From Gryganskiella cystojenkinii (lineage: Eukaryota; Mortierellomycota; Mortierellomycetes; Mortierellales; Mortierellaceae), in NCBI GenBank assembly GCA_015852425.1, contig JAAAIG010000328.1, positions 8,625 to 38,186 of the forward strand: 29,562 nucleotides of DNA, in the 5' to 3' direction. Positions within the stretch are counted from its first letter, which is position 1. Each line of letters begins with the position of its first letter. Below the pieces are notes generated by a model. The model saw nothing but the letters and a program-made list of their open reading frames with translations. It was not told where the DNA came from and searched no databases. The translations under genes and the position numbers were made by a program. Positions 12,213-20,414 of this stretch are shown here, in pieces.

Positions 12213-14360
12213 ATGCCATCCAAACCAGCGACGAAACGAAAACGAACAGCCGACCCATCGAAAAGACCAGTCAAGCGCTCTGCTGATACCAGCTCTTTTG
12301 CCCATGAAGGATATCACGCCGAGGACGATGATCCGGAAGACGAGGAGGACGAGATCAACACCATCAAGGATTATGAGGAGGCTGTCCGGCGTCGGCATTT
12401 GAGCTCCGCTACAGATCGCTACGAGGAACATATTGACAACCTGGCCTTTGCGGCAGAGTTGATGATGGGCAACGACGACATTAACCATCGGGATCAAGCC
12501 GGTGAACAAGAAACCCCCGTTGACCAGCCTTCAAGAGCGCCGCGTCCAGTCGTCTTCAGCCTGGGAACATTCTGTCTCTTTTCGATAGCGCAGCACTTTA
12601 AACAATTGGCTCACGAGACAGCACCCTCAGCCCCAGGGTCTGCAAGAGCACAATCGGTATCTTTTGGTGGCCAAAGGATTCAAGTGACACCCGGGGCTGA
12701 GTTTCGAACTCAGGTTAACCATCTTCCAGACTATCTTGCCTTTCGACTATTCAAGTATTTGCGTCATGCCAAACCGGAACTGTTATCGACGCGAGTTTGG
12801 ACCCGATTATTCTTTCCGCAGGCGAGTGCACTAGCTATACAGGATCATCACCCAGGCGAAGAGCCCGAGTCAAGTCTTACGGAGCTAGATCTTGAGGGAC
12901 TCATACCAACTCAAGTGATGGACAACACCATCAACGGTTACCTCCTCAGGACAATCCATATCGGTCCCAACCTGGAGAGGATCAATCTCAACTATCAAGA
13001 CAGCCTCTCGGACAAGATCCTCGCTCAGCTCGTCAGCAACTCGCCACGACTCAGAAGACTCTCGCTCAAGGGTTGTACCAATGTGGGGGATTTGACGTTA
13101 GCGAGTCTACCGGGTGATTCCTTAGAAGAGTTGAACATCAGCTTTGTGCGAGCACCAACGGTCAAGGGGATCAAGTCACTTCTTTTAAATTGTCGGGAGC
13201 TCCGGGTGTTGAAGGTCGCTAGTCTGGTGAATATTCGGGACGCCATTTTTCTCGAGCTGGAGAAGGACCTTGCGGAAGAAGAAGGCTTCGTTCTCCAGGA
13301 CGAAAAGAACAGTAAGGACAAGATAGCCAAGGGATATATACCGCCACTGCATCAACTGGAGAATATCAAGATTTCAAACACAAAACTCGGTGATCGTGGT
13401 TTGAAGGTGCTGTTAGGCCTTTGTAGGAAGACCCTTCGAAGGCTGGACATCTCGAGTACGGAGGTCAAGAAGGTTGCTGTCATTTCTCAGTACTGTGTGC
13501 AAGGACCAGAAGAAGAAGTCGATGGGACCAAAGCAAGAAGATCAGGCTCGGTACCAACGACCAATCTGGAAAAGATTAACCTCACCCGACTCAAAGTTGT
13601 CTCGCCTGCAGATCTGATGGCGTTCTTTGAGCAACTCCCACCACACAGCTTGCACACACTCCTAGCAGGTTATCTTACATGCGGTCAAGTCCCTATCCGC
13701 GACGAATTGGTTCATCGTCTGGTCACTGCCCTCGAGCCCGATGAGGATTACCTTGATGATGAAGAAGAAGATGGCAACGAGAACTCAGACCCTGGCTCAA
13801 CTTCCTCTTTTTTGGCTTTGAACAAGTACCCAGACCCATTCGCTCCACTCGTTACACCGGCCCCAACGACCCCCACCGTTTATCATCTCCATACGCTCTC
13901 GCTCTTTGGCAACTCTCAAGTCGGGACATCCAAAAGGACCGATTTTGGGCTACACTTACTGTTCCAGCGACTTCGCCCGTATCTAAGGCGTCTCGAGTTG
14001 GGTTACACGCGATGCCATTCCCAGTTACTCGAAGCTCTTCTTCCACAACCTCAACTCAACGATGACGATCATACACGTGTTGTAGCTGTGGACCTTGGAA
14101 CCGAGAATTGGGTCCTGGAAGAACTGGGGCTGGATGAGACCCCGATCGATGACGATGCTGCAGATATACTTTCACGGATGCCAATGTTGAAACGGTTGTC
14201 CCTCCAAAACACGAGGATCGGTAAAGAAGGCGTGAAGAAGGTGATTGAGAACTGTTTACGGTTGACGAATTTGGACTTAACGAGTTGTCGAGGGATCCCG
14301 CTGTTGGAACGGCGGTCGTTGTTGAAGGAGGTTCGACAGAGTCAGGCTCGTCAGAGCTGA
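12213..14360 (+). CDS. Leucine-rich-repeat (RNI-like) protein with N-terminal nuclear signal
   Basis: One uninterrupted exon encodes 715 residues from the ATG at 12213, whose context is CCAATGCC. The N-terminus is strongly basic (KRKRTADPSKRPVKR), a likely nuclear localisation signal, followed by an acidic stretch (about 37-50). A helical segment, SLGTFCLFSIAQHFKQLA (about 116-133), and LPDYLAFRLFKYL (about 171-183) resemble the lead-in of F-box/LRR and Rad7-like proteins, but I cannot confirm an F-box. Leucine-rich repeats of the RNI/AMN1 type follow at about 252-415 (for example LRRLSLKGCTNVGD, LEELNIS, LRRLDIS) and about 590-690. They are split by a Ser/Asp/Glu-rich insertion near 505-560. 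Such proteins are often substrate adaptors of cullin ubiquitin ligases or chromatin/DNA-repair scaffolds; which applies here is unknown. Confidence 0.8.
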   Translation: MPSKPATKRKRTADPSKRPVKRSADTSSFAHEGYHAEDDDPEDEEDEINTIKDYEEAVRRRHLSSATDRYEEHIDNLAFAAELMMGNDDINHRDQAGEQETPVDQPSRAPRPVVFSLGTFCLFSIAQHFKQLAHETAPSAPGSARAQSVSFGGQRIQVTPGAEFRTQVNHLPDYLAFRLFKYLRHAKPELLSTRVWTRLFFPQASALAIQDHHPGEEPESSLTELDLEGLIPTQVMDNTINGYLLRTIHIGPNLERINLNYQDSLSDKILAQLVSNSPRLRRLSLKGCTNVGDLTLASLPGDSLEELNISFVRAPTVKGIKSLLLNCRELRVLKVASLVNIRDAIFLELEKDLAEEEGFVLQDEKNSKDKIAKGYIPPLHQLENIKISNTKLGDRGLKVLLGLCRKTLRRLDISSTEVKKVAVISQYCVQGPEEEVDGTKARRSGSVPTTNLEKINLTRLKVVSPADLMAFFEQLPPHSLHTLLAGYLTCGQVPIRDELVHRLVTALEPDEDYLDDEEEDGNENSDPGSTSSFLALNKYPDPFAPLVTPAPTTPTVYHLHTLSLFGNSQVGTSKRTDFGLHLLFQRLRPYLRRLELGYTRCHSQLLEALLPQPQLNDDDHTRVVAVDLGTENWVLEELGLDETPIDDDAADILSRMPMLKRLSLQNTRIGKEGVKKVIENCLRLTNLDLTSCRGIPLLERRSLLKEVRQSQARQS

Positions 14361-14661
14361 TAGAGCTTAATGAACAGTATGTAATAAACACCTTTTGTCG
14401 ATGAATTGGAACAGTATGCTGTTGTTCTTGAAAGAACAAAACTGGGCATTGGTCCGCGTCGTCAAGAATGACGATTTGAGAGGGGCGAGGAGAACGACTC
14501 GAGGTTCTGATTCCAAACGAACCTTGCCCTGTCCACAATTTTTGTCCCTTTTTTCCATCTGCCAAATTTTTTGCCACCCTTTTCATTTTCATTTTTTTTT
14601 CTTGCCTCATCTTAGCCTGTCCTCCTATAAACCTTCAATACTTTTCAAAAAAAAATATAGC
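14361..14661. other. Short intergenic region between the LRR and GT10-like genes
   Basis: About 300 bp must hold the 3' end of the LRR gene and the promoter of the next gene on the same strand. It contains the AATAAA at 14383, a pyrimidine-rich tract (about 14520-14625) and a TATAAA at 14626-14631, only about 30 bp before the ATG. No separate gene is seen. The reading frame of the next gene stays open back to 14395 but codes for T-rich low-complexity sequence. Confidence 0.5.
14383..14388 (+). terminator. Candidate polyadenylation signal AATAAA of the LRR gene
   Basis: A canonical AATAAA lies 22 nt past the TGA at 14358-14360. The gap to the next start codon is only 301 bp, so cleavage must occur soon after, and this is the best-placed signal. 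Confidence 0.4.
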
Positions 14662-16898
14662 ATGCCAGCGCCACCTATCGTCGAACAAGAAGGAGCGGGC
14701 ACTGAAAAGAAAGTCTTGACGAGCAAAAAAATGCCCGAGCGTACAATCCTATGGTGGACTCGACCCGATCCCAACTCGATCCCTCTCGAGGAACTGGAGC
14801 GCCTTAACACGCAAGAATTCGGAACAGGACTACCGTTTTCGGTCAGTGATTGTGGATTACCTTATACCTGCACTTTTACGGACGATCGAACCTTGACAGC
14901 AACGAAACCGGGCAAGGCGAACGTGCTCCTTTTCAGTGGTTCCAGTCTGGATCCGGATGATTTACCACCTGCGGACAAAGACCAGGCGTGGATTCTTAAT
15001 ACTGGTAAAGAAACGATGACCAAGTGTAGTGCATCGCGATTGCATACCATCCCTTCTATCAATGGCGAAACTGACTTTCGCTATTATGGGCTTTTTGTGT
15101 AGTTTTGGAGACACCCGAGACCTTGAGCCGACTTGACAATATGAACGAGCTGCTTTTCACGCACTCTTGGTCTCATTCCTTTGCTGCCGATATCGTCCAA
15201 ACGACCTTTGAATCTCGCAGGTCCTTACCATCAAAAGACCAGGCCATCGAGAGCAAAAACACCGATGATCCAGTCGATTTTTTATCCTCAATTATGAAGC
15301 CTCCCCTGGTCGAACTCCAAGAAAAGAACCGATTACGAACTTTGAGCAAGGAGAAAGGCGGGAAAGCCGCCGTGGCTTGGATTCTGGAATCCAACGAGCA
15401 ACGAGACACTGTGGGCAGCAAGAGTCGTGAGAACTATATGACAGAGTTGCTCAAGCTGATCGACGTTGACATCTATGGCGCGACCTCGATGAACAACACG
15501 ATCTGGCCCTCGAGAAACCTCGAGCAGAACGGCATTGTGACCGCAGTGCTCATCCCCGCGCAGGAAATCATGAAAGACTACAAGTTTGTCTTGTCGCTAG
15601 AACAAGTCCATTGTACGGACTTTGTCACGTCGACCTTGGCGGACGCGTTGTTAGTGGGGGCAGTACCGATTGTCGATGGACCTACAGACTATGCCCATTT
15701 TTCACCCACAACAATCTCGTCCAAGAGCAACTATGAGGTCATTGCGGACGGGGACAAGGCCAACAATTCTATCGGGGAGAGCCAGAGCCTTATTCAACTG
15801 GATGATTATTTGGCGCCTGAACTTCTTGTCCAAACACTGTTGGCCATGGATGAGGACGATTCCTTGTACTTGAAACGACTATTTTATCGGGATCCGAGCA
15901 AGAACTTGGTCTCGCCAGTCTTTCAGGAGACCTTTGGTCGCAAGGACGTGGTCCTCACGGCAACCACAGAATCAGCGACAAAAATAACGACAACCCAGAC
16001 CTTATATTCTTGGAAACCAGATCGACAAGGCGCACTCTGCAAGATCTGTCAGATGGCTCAGGAGCTGGCCGAGAACAAGTATGACTGGACGACGACATCT
16101 TTGGCACGCAAGAACAACAAAAGTTTGGAACAAAACAAAGATCCCATCACTACGCCGGAATCCAGATGGGTCTCGACCAAAGGGCTTCTTCAGACGTTGG
16201 TCGGCGGTAACAACAGTGGAGCGGTGGCATCGTCGATGTGCAGCTATGCAGAACCGAAATACCTCCCAGGCTTACCCTTACAGATGAAGGCTTACAATGA
16301 ATATCTTCAAAAGGAACAAGATCGACCACGACCGGAATTGGAACCATCCAAGATCATCTCGCATGCAGTCAATGTCACGGTCTCGTTTGATACTTCACTG
16401 TCACCACCGCCACCATCGACACCTCCCGAGACGGACACTAATATCAAAGAACTAGATACATGGATTCAGTCTGGTGAGCTCTCTGGTAACATGCCCTCGG
16501 TCATCATTCACCATCAGGACCAAATCCTCGATCAGTCCATGGTCACGCCTTCGATTCAAGACAAAGAGACCCCTCAGCAACAAACCTCGTCTATGTCTTC
16601 AACCTCGCCACCACCGTCCGAGATGATGTATCTCATATTGTTGATCTTGGCTCTGGCGGTCGGCGTGGTGGCGTTGATCTTGTTGACGTCCAAGAAGGCA
16701 CGCTCGATAGTGAGTTGGCCCTGGCGTCACCTGTTTTATAAAAAAGTCGCGACGAACGAGGAGGAGGATTACGATCATGAGGATCGACTGTTGCGTCGAA
16801 ACCGATACAAACGTCAACGGGATCGGAACCTGGCAACCCAGTCGTTGGAACAGGTCATGTTATCTGAGCTGGGTGAAGACCTCTTGTACGATGTTTGA
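14662..16898 (+). CDS. GT10-family alpha-fucosyltransferase-like protein with C-terminal membrane segment
   Basis: Exons 14662-15004 and 15103-16898 join in phase to 712 residues, restoring WILNTVLETPETLSRL, which resembles the W-x-ESP region of GT10 enzymes. GT10 members move fucose from GDP-fucose to glycans. The GT10 core spans about residues 203-370: KAAVAWILESN, LKLIDVDIYGA and the donor-loop region YKFVLSLEQVHCTDFVTS with ADALLVGAVPIV. A CKIC pair (about 427-430) recalls the C-terminal Cys pair of this family. Two things are odd. The usual FENSxCxDYVTEK loop is LEQVHCTDFVTST, lacking the Asn-Ser and the Glu-Lys. There is also no N-terminal signal anchor; instead one hydrophobic helix lies near 622-643, followed by about 70 polar, basic residues. 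A Pro/Ser/Thr/Gln-rich linker (about 530-620) precedes the helix. Fold assignment is fairly secure; activity and acceptor are not. Confidence 0.75.
15005..15102 (+). other. Intron that explains an apparent frame break in the GT10-like gene
   Basis: The two open frames of the gene meet at a TAG at 15100-15102 in different phases. A 98-nt intron resolves this: donor G|GTAAAG at 15005, branch-like CTGAC at 15071-15075, and acceptor CTTTTTGTGTAG ending at 15102. Splicing makes a GTT codon and continues in phase, so no frameshift or pseudogene needs to be assumed. Confidence 0.85.
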
Positions 16899-17102
16899 AA
16901 AAAAAAGTCCATTCCCTCGGTCTCATAGGCACATAATACCAAAAATCAAAAAAATCAAAAAAAAAAAAAATATGGAAAAATGGAAAAATGGAATGAATTA
17001 TGTATTTTTTCAACGGAAAAAGAGAGGGTATGTTTCTACAAGGTATCAAAACTATGGGATCGGATGAAGGTATGAACATGTGCATCTACAATTTTTTTTC
17101 CT

Positions 17103-19033
17103 TTAAGCGGCAAAGAATTCCTCAAGAGTCTTGCCAAGTCTGTCCGTGGCCTCTTCCATCTGCTCAAAGGTTGCGTACGCGAACGTCGCTCTCAAGTACT
17201 TGCAATCATCATCGAACCATTGGCCCAGGAGATCTGAAGGATCATGGGGTTTTGGCTTGCAGCTGAATTGCCAGCCGGGGACCAACAACACATTGTTAAC
17301 AATCAATCGATTAAACAACTCCAACATCAGATCCGAATCCTTGACGGTCCCGAAACGGGGGTGGTTCTCAACCGAGACCTTGATCCAGATGAACATGCCC
17401 GCAGAGGGCTCGATAAAGCTTGCGTGTTGAGGACTGACATGGTTTTTGAAGCTCGTCTGCAAATGCTGTGAACGGCGCAAGTACTCCATTCGGACGTTTT
17501 CGGTCAAGTACCGTGTATAACCTTCTTGACCCCAGTGCGAGATCAACATCTCGGCCAGGATCGCCTGTGAAAACCCCGAAGGTTGTTGAGTCGTGACCTC
17601 GTTATGGTACTGAACAATCTCACAGAATTGCTTGTTCATGGACATGTAACCGACTCTGCATCCGGGTGCCAGCGTTTTGGAGAAAGTATCCAGACGGATC
17701 ACACGACCGTCCGTGTCCATCGACAACAACGAGGGCATCCAGCCACCCTGCTGGTCAACAAAGAATTGCAAGTAATAATAAGGATCGTCCTCGATCAGGA
17801 TCAAGTCGTGCTCCTGAGCGACCTTAATGATATCTTTGCGACGCTGGATCGACATGGTTGCACCAGTGGGGTTTTGACCGGTGGGGATCAAGTAAACAAC
17901 ACGGGGCTTGGCCTCGTTGCGTTGATCCGGGGTTGTGCCCCAGTTATCCAAAACATCCTTCAACGCCACGGCGCTCATGCCCTCACCGTCCATCTTGACG
18001 GGGAAATGGCCAATTCCCAAGGGTTCGATCATTTCAAGTGCGGCGGGGTAGGTCCATTCCTCAACCAGAATCGTGTCACCGCGGTTACAGACCATTGAAG
18101 CGGCCTTTGCAAACGCATCCGTGTTTCCGGCAGAGAGGATGACATCCCAGTCGCTGTACTGGGGTCCATGCATCTTTGCCACATGCTCCTTGCAGAACTC
18201 GCGAAGCGAGGGGAGACCTGTACCCAAACCATACTGCGACGAAGAAACGAAAAAAAAAAGAGTCAGAGCGAGTCAAATGTTCAATGTTCGAAAAAGGAAT
18301 CGATGGGTCAAAAACAAAGGGAACGAAAGACAGGATGAGCCATTCTATTCGTTGGAATCCAACTTTTTTTTTGATTTGTCAACCATTTCTGCCCCTCTGT
18401 TCGTGTAACTCAAAAACACCCGCGTGTTTCCACGGCGGAGTCAAATTGTGTGTGTTCCCTTTTTTTTACTTTCCCGCTGCGCTTCTTTTTGGCCGATCAT
18501 CGTTTTGGCTCTTCAAGGGAGGAGGAGGAGGGAAAAGGGAGCATTACCTGGAGAGTGGCAGTCAAGCTCTCAGTCTTGCCGGGTTGAGGGTAATGCGGGA
18601 CAGAGACAATCTCGGGCACAGCCACAGGCTGAGCCTTCAAGGATCCATGGGTCCCAGCAGCAACAGCATTGGCATCCTTGGCAGGTCCCATGGACTTGAC
18701 CTCCGATGAAAGAGAGTAAAAAGGGAACGTGGAGGGATGAGGGAGACCTAGATACGGAGAAATAAAATAAAAAATAACAAAAGCAGAAAATAAAAATGAT
18801 CAGAATGTACCCTTTTTTTTTTTTTTTTCGGACCTGCATAATTAGTGGGAGGATCTAGTCGACATAGTGCATATCATTTGAGGGAACTTGCCTCCGCCGA
18901 GAGAGATCATGTCGCCTTTCATGAAACGAAGGAGACCCTTGAGAGGACTCTTCTTGCGGGCAGCACCCTCGAGCGAGAGAAAGGACGAAAAGTCCTTGGC
19001 CACGGGCAACTGAACGGAATCTTCAATCGACAT
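17103..19033 (-). CDS. ARO8: PLP-dependent aminotransferase, Aro8 type (aromatic amino acid / 2-aminoadipate)
   Basis: Aro8-type class I/II aminotransferases transfer amino groups between aromatic amino acids or 2-aminoadipate and 2-oxoglutarate. Exons 19033-18892, 18747-18548 and 18233-17103 join in phase to 490 residues (yeast Aro8 500). The joins restore MISLGGGLPHPSTFPF and LQYGLGTGLPSLREF. Fold-type I landmarks follow in order: SAGNTDAFAKA, NPTG near 235, the DDPYYY stretch near 263, and the PLP Schiff-base lysine in DTFSKTLAPGCRVGYM (Lys about 300, Arg about 307). PSAGMFIWIK comes later. Intron 1 uses a GC donor. The start at 19033 is chosen because a TATA-like element lies at 19246-19255. 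An in-frame ATG at 19279 would add 82 residues of low-complexity sequence and lies upstream of that element. Exact substrate preference cannot be told from sequence. Confidence 0.93.
18748..18891 (-). other. GC-AG intron in the Aro8-type gene
   Basis: The only junction that restores the conserved ISLGGGLPHP motif joins GGAG at 18892 to GTCTCCC at 18747. The intron then starts GCAAGT rather than GTAAGT and ends CTAG. The flanking match to the U1 site (AG|GCAAGT) is otherwise perfect, as is typical of genuine GC donors. A 16-base T run on the plus strand (18813-18828) lies inside it. Confidence 0.85.
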
Positions 19034-20414
19034 TTCTTTTATAGGGTTGATAATCTCGAGAGAAGGGATGGAAGAAGTTGAGAGTGAAAGAAGTGAAGCC
19101 GAGGGGATTGTTTGCGGTGGTTGAAGGAAAGAATTGGCAAAGTCAAGAGCGAAGCGATGGGAGGCCAGTAATGTAGAGGTCGTTTTGTCGAAGAACAAAG
19201 AAAAGAAAGAAACAAAAGAAAAAAGAGCAGCGATCGATCGATTACCCTTTTTATACTTTTCGGAAAGAAAAAAATCCATTCTTCCCAGTGTTGCGAGAAT
19301 GAGTCTGTTCGTGGACGCCCAACAAACTCTTTGAAAGGGATTCTCAAATCCAAGCACACGTTTTTTTGTCTTCTTTCCATCAGGATGATCATCTGTTTGC
19401 GCTGTTGGTTCACTCTGTTGCGTGCTTATTTCTTTTTGTTGAGTTGTGGTTACCTTCCCAGATCGTGTCGCCCTTGAGCAACGACCTTGCCCCATTTATT
19501 TCATATTTTATTTTTCAAGGACCGTACCAAGAGAACAATTCCCCCCTTTTGAACAACAAGCTCTTTCGTGCCATGCCATGACCGATCCAATCAACCCCCA
19601 TAAAGACTCCTCGTCTCTCTAGTCGCCCCTTGAACATGGTTGGTTCCTTCGATTTTTTTTTGCAGTTTAGCCTTGTTTTTTTTTGGTTTGGTTTGTTTTG
19701 TCCCACGGACGTTTTTTTGTTCAACTTTCCCACCCTTGTTTATGTTGCTGCAAGTACAGTGTGCAGTGTACGGCGCAAGAATTGCTCATTTGTGTGCCAC
19801 TGCTTCTTCTCCCCAACCCCGCAACCTTCTCATCTCGTGGAGGTCCTTTCTTCACGCCCCTGAAGTGCGCAACAAGAACGAAAACCCCCCCTTTTCATTT
19901 GTCTCGATCGCTGTTTCGTACGGCGTAAAATTTCTGTCCGCAGCAACAGTCGAACTAGCAAAAAAAAACTCTCGTCTCTTCTAATTAACAGTCATGACTC
20001 TTTTTCGTACAAAAAACCCAAAAAAAAAGAGATGGATCATTTAACCTAGATTATCAGTCACTTTCGGGTCTGCCTGGACCTTTTGTGCTGTGTTCACCCA
20101 CAACCAACAGTTTGATTTCAAAGAAAGAAGAAATAGCTCGAGTAGCCCTTTTGCCATCTCCTATTCCTGCCTTTCACCTCGTCGCTGCATCTCAGCCTGT
20201 GCGAGTCATTTTTCTTTCTTTCTCTCCTCGTTTCTCATGATACAAAGCAACTACTACAAACACTCTCCCTCCAAACAGCAAAAACAAGACACCATTCGGG
20301 CTATTACTATTATTGTACAATGTAAAATTTACATAGGTGGAGGAGAAATCGGGGGAGGAGAATAAGTCGCGTAACTAAAAAAAAAAAGTGGGAGATACTC
20401 TAGTTTTTTCTCTT
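19034..20414. other. Intergenic region upstream of the Aro8-type gene
   Basis: About 1.4 kb without a supportable gene. It contains the Aro8 promoter side (purine-rich plus strand 19040-19230 and a TATA-like element) and, at the other end, the 3' region of the zinc-knuckle gene. Between 19630 and 19990 the plus strand has long T runs; short frames there code for Phe-rich low-complexity sequence with no recognisable domain. I do not see a tRNA or other structured RNA. Confidence 0.5.
19246..19255 (-). promoter_or_regulatory. TATA-like element of the Aro8-type gene
   Basis: The minus strand reads TATAAAAAGG about 215 bp upstream of the chosen ATG at 19033. If used, transcription would begin downstream of the in-frame ATG at 19279, which supports the shorter N-terminus. 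Confidence 0.45.

Noticed and set aside
14395..14661. N-terminal extension of the GT10-like protein with a Phe-rich hydrophobic stretch that could be mistaken for a signal anchor
   Set aside because: It overlaps the 3' end region of the preceding gene, just past its AATAAA, and the hydrophobicity comes from T runs. A true upstream exon cannot be excluded, so it is listed as a check.
15075..15110. Frameshift, pseudogene or programmed -1 slippage at the T5 run in the GT10-like gene
   Set aside because: A normal intron (15005-15102) with donor, branch and acceptor restores the frame and a family motif.
3601..19033. Metabolic cluster linking E1 and the Aro8-type aminotransferase through 2-oxoglutarate
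   Set aside because: The genes are about 10 kb apart with three unrelated genes between them and no shared regulatory signal.
19231..19242. Short palindromic CGATCGATCGAT tract
   Set aside because: Too short and simple to claim a function; it sits in the leader of the Aro8-type gene.
19640..19984. 114-codon plus-strand frame rich in Phe and Cys, possible small secreted protein
   Set aside because: Driven by T runs; no convincing signal peptide and cleavage arrangement, no repeat or domain, and no clear promoter.
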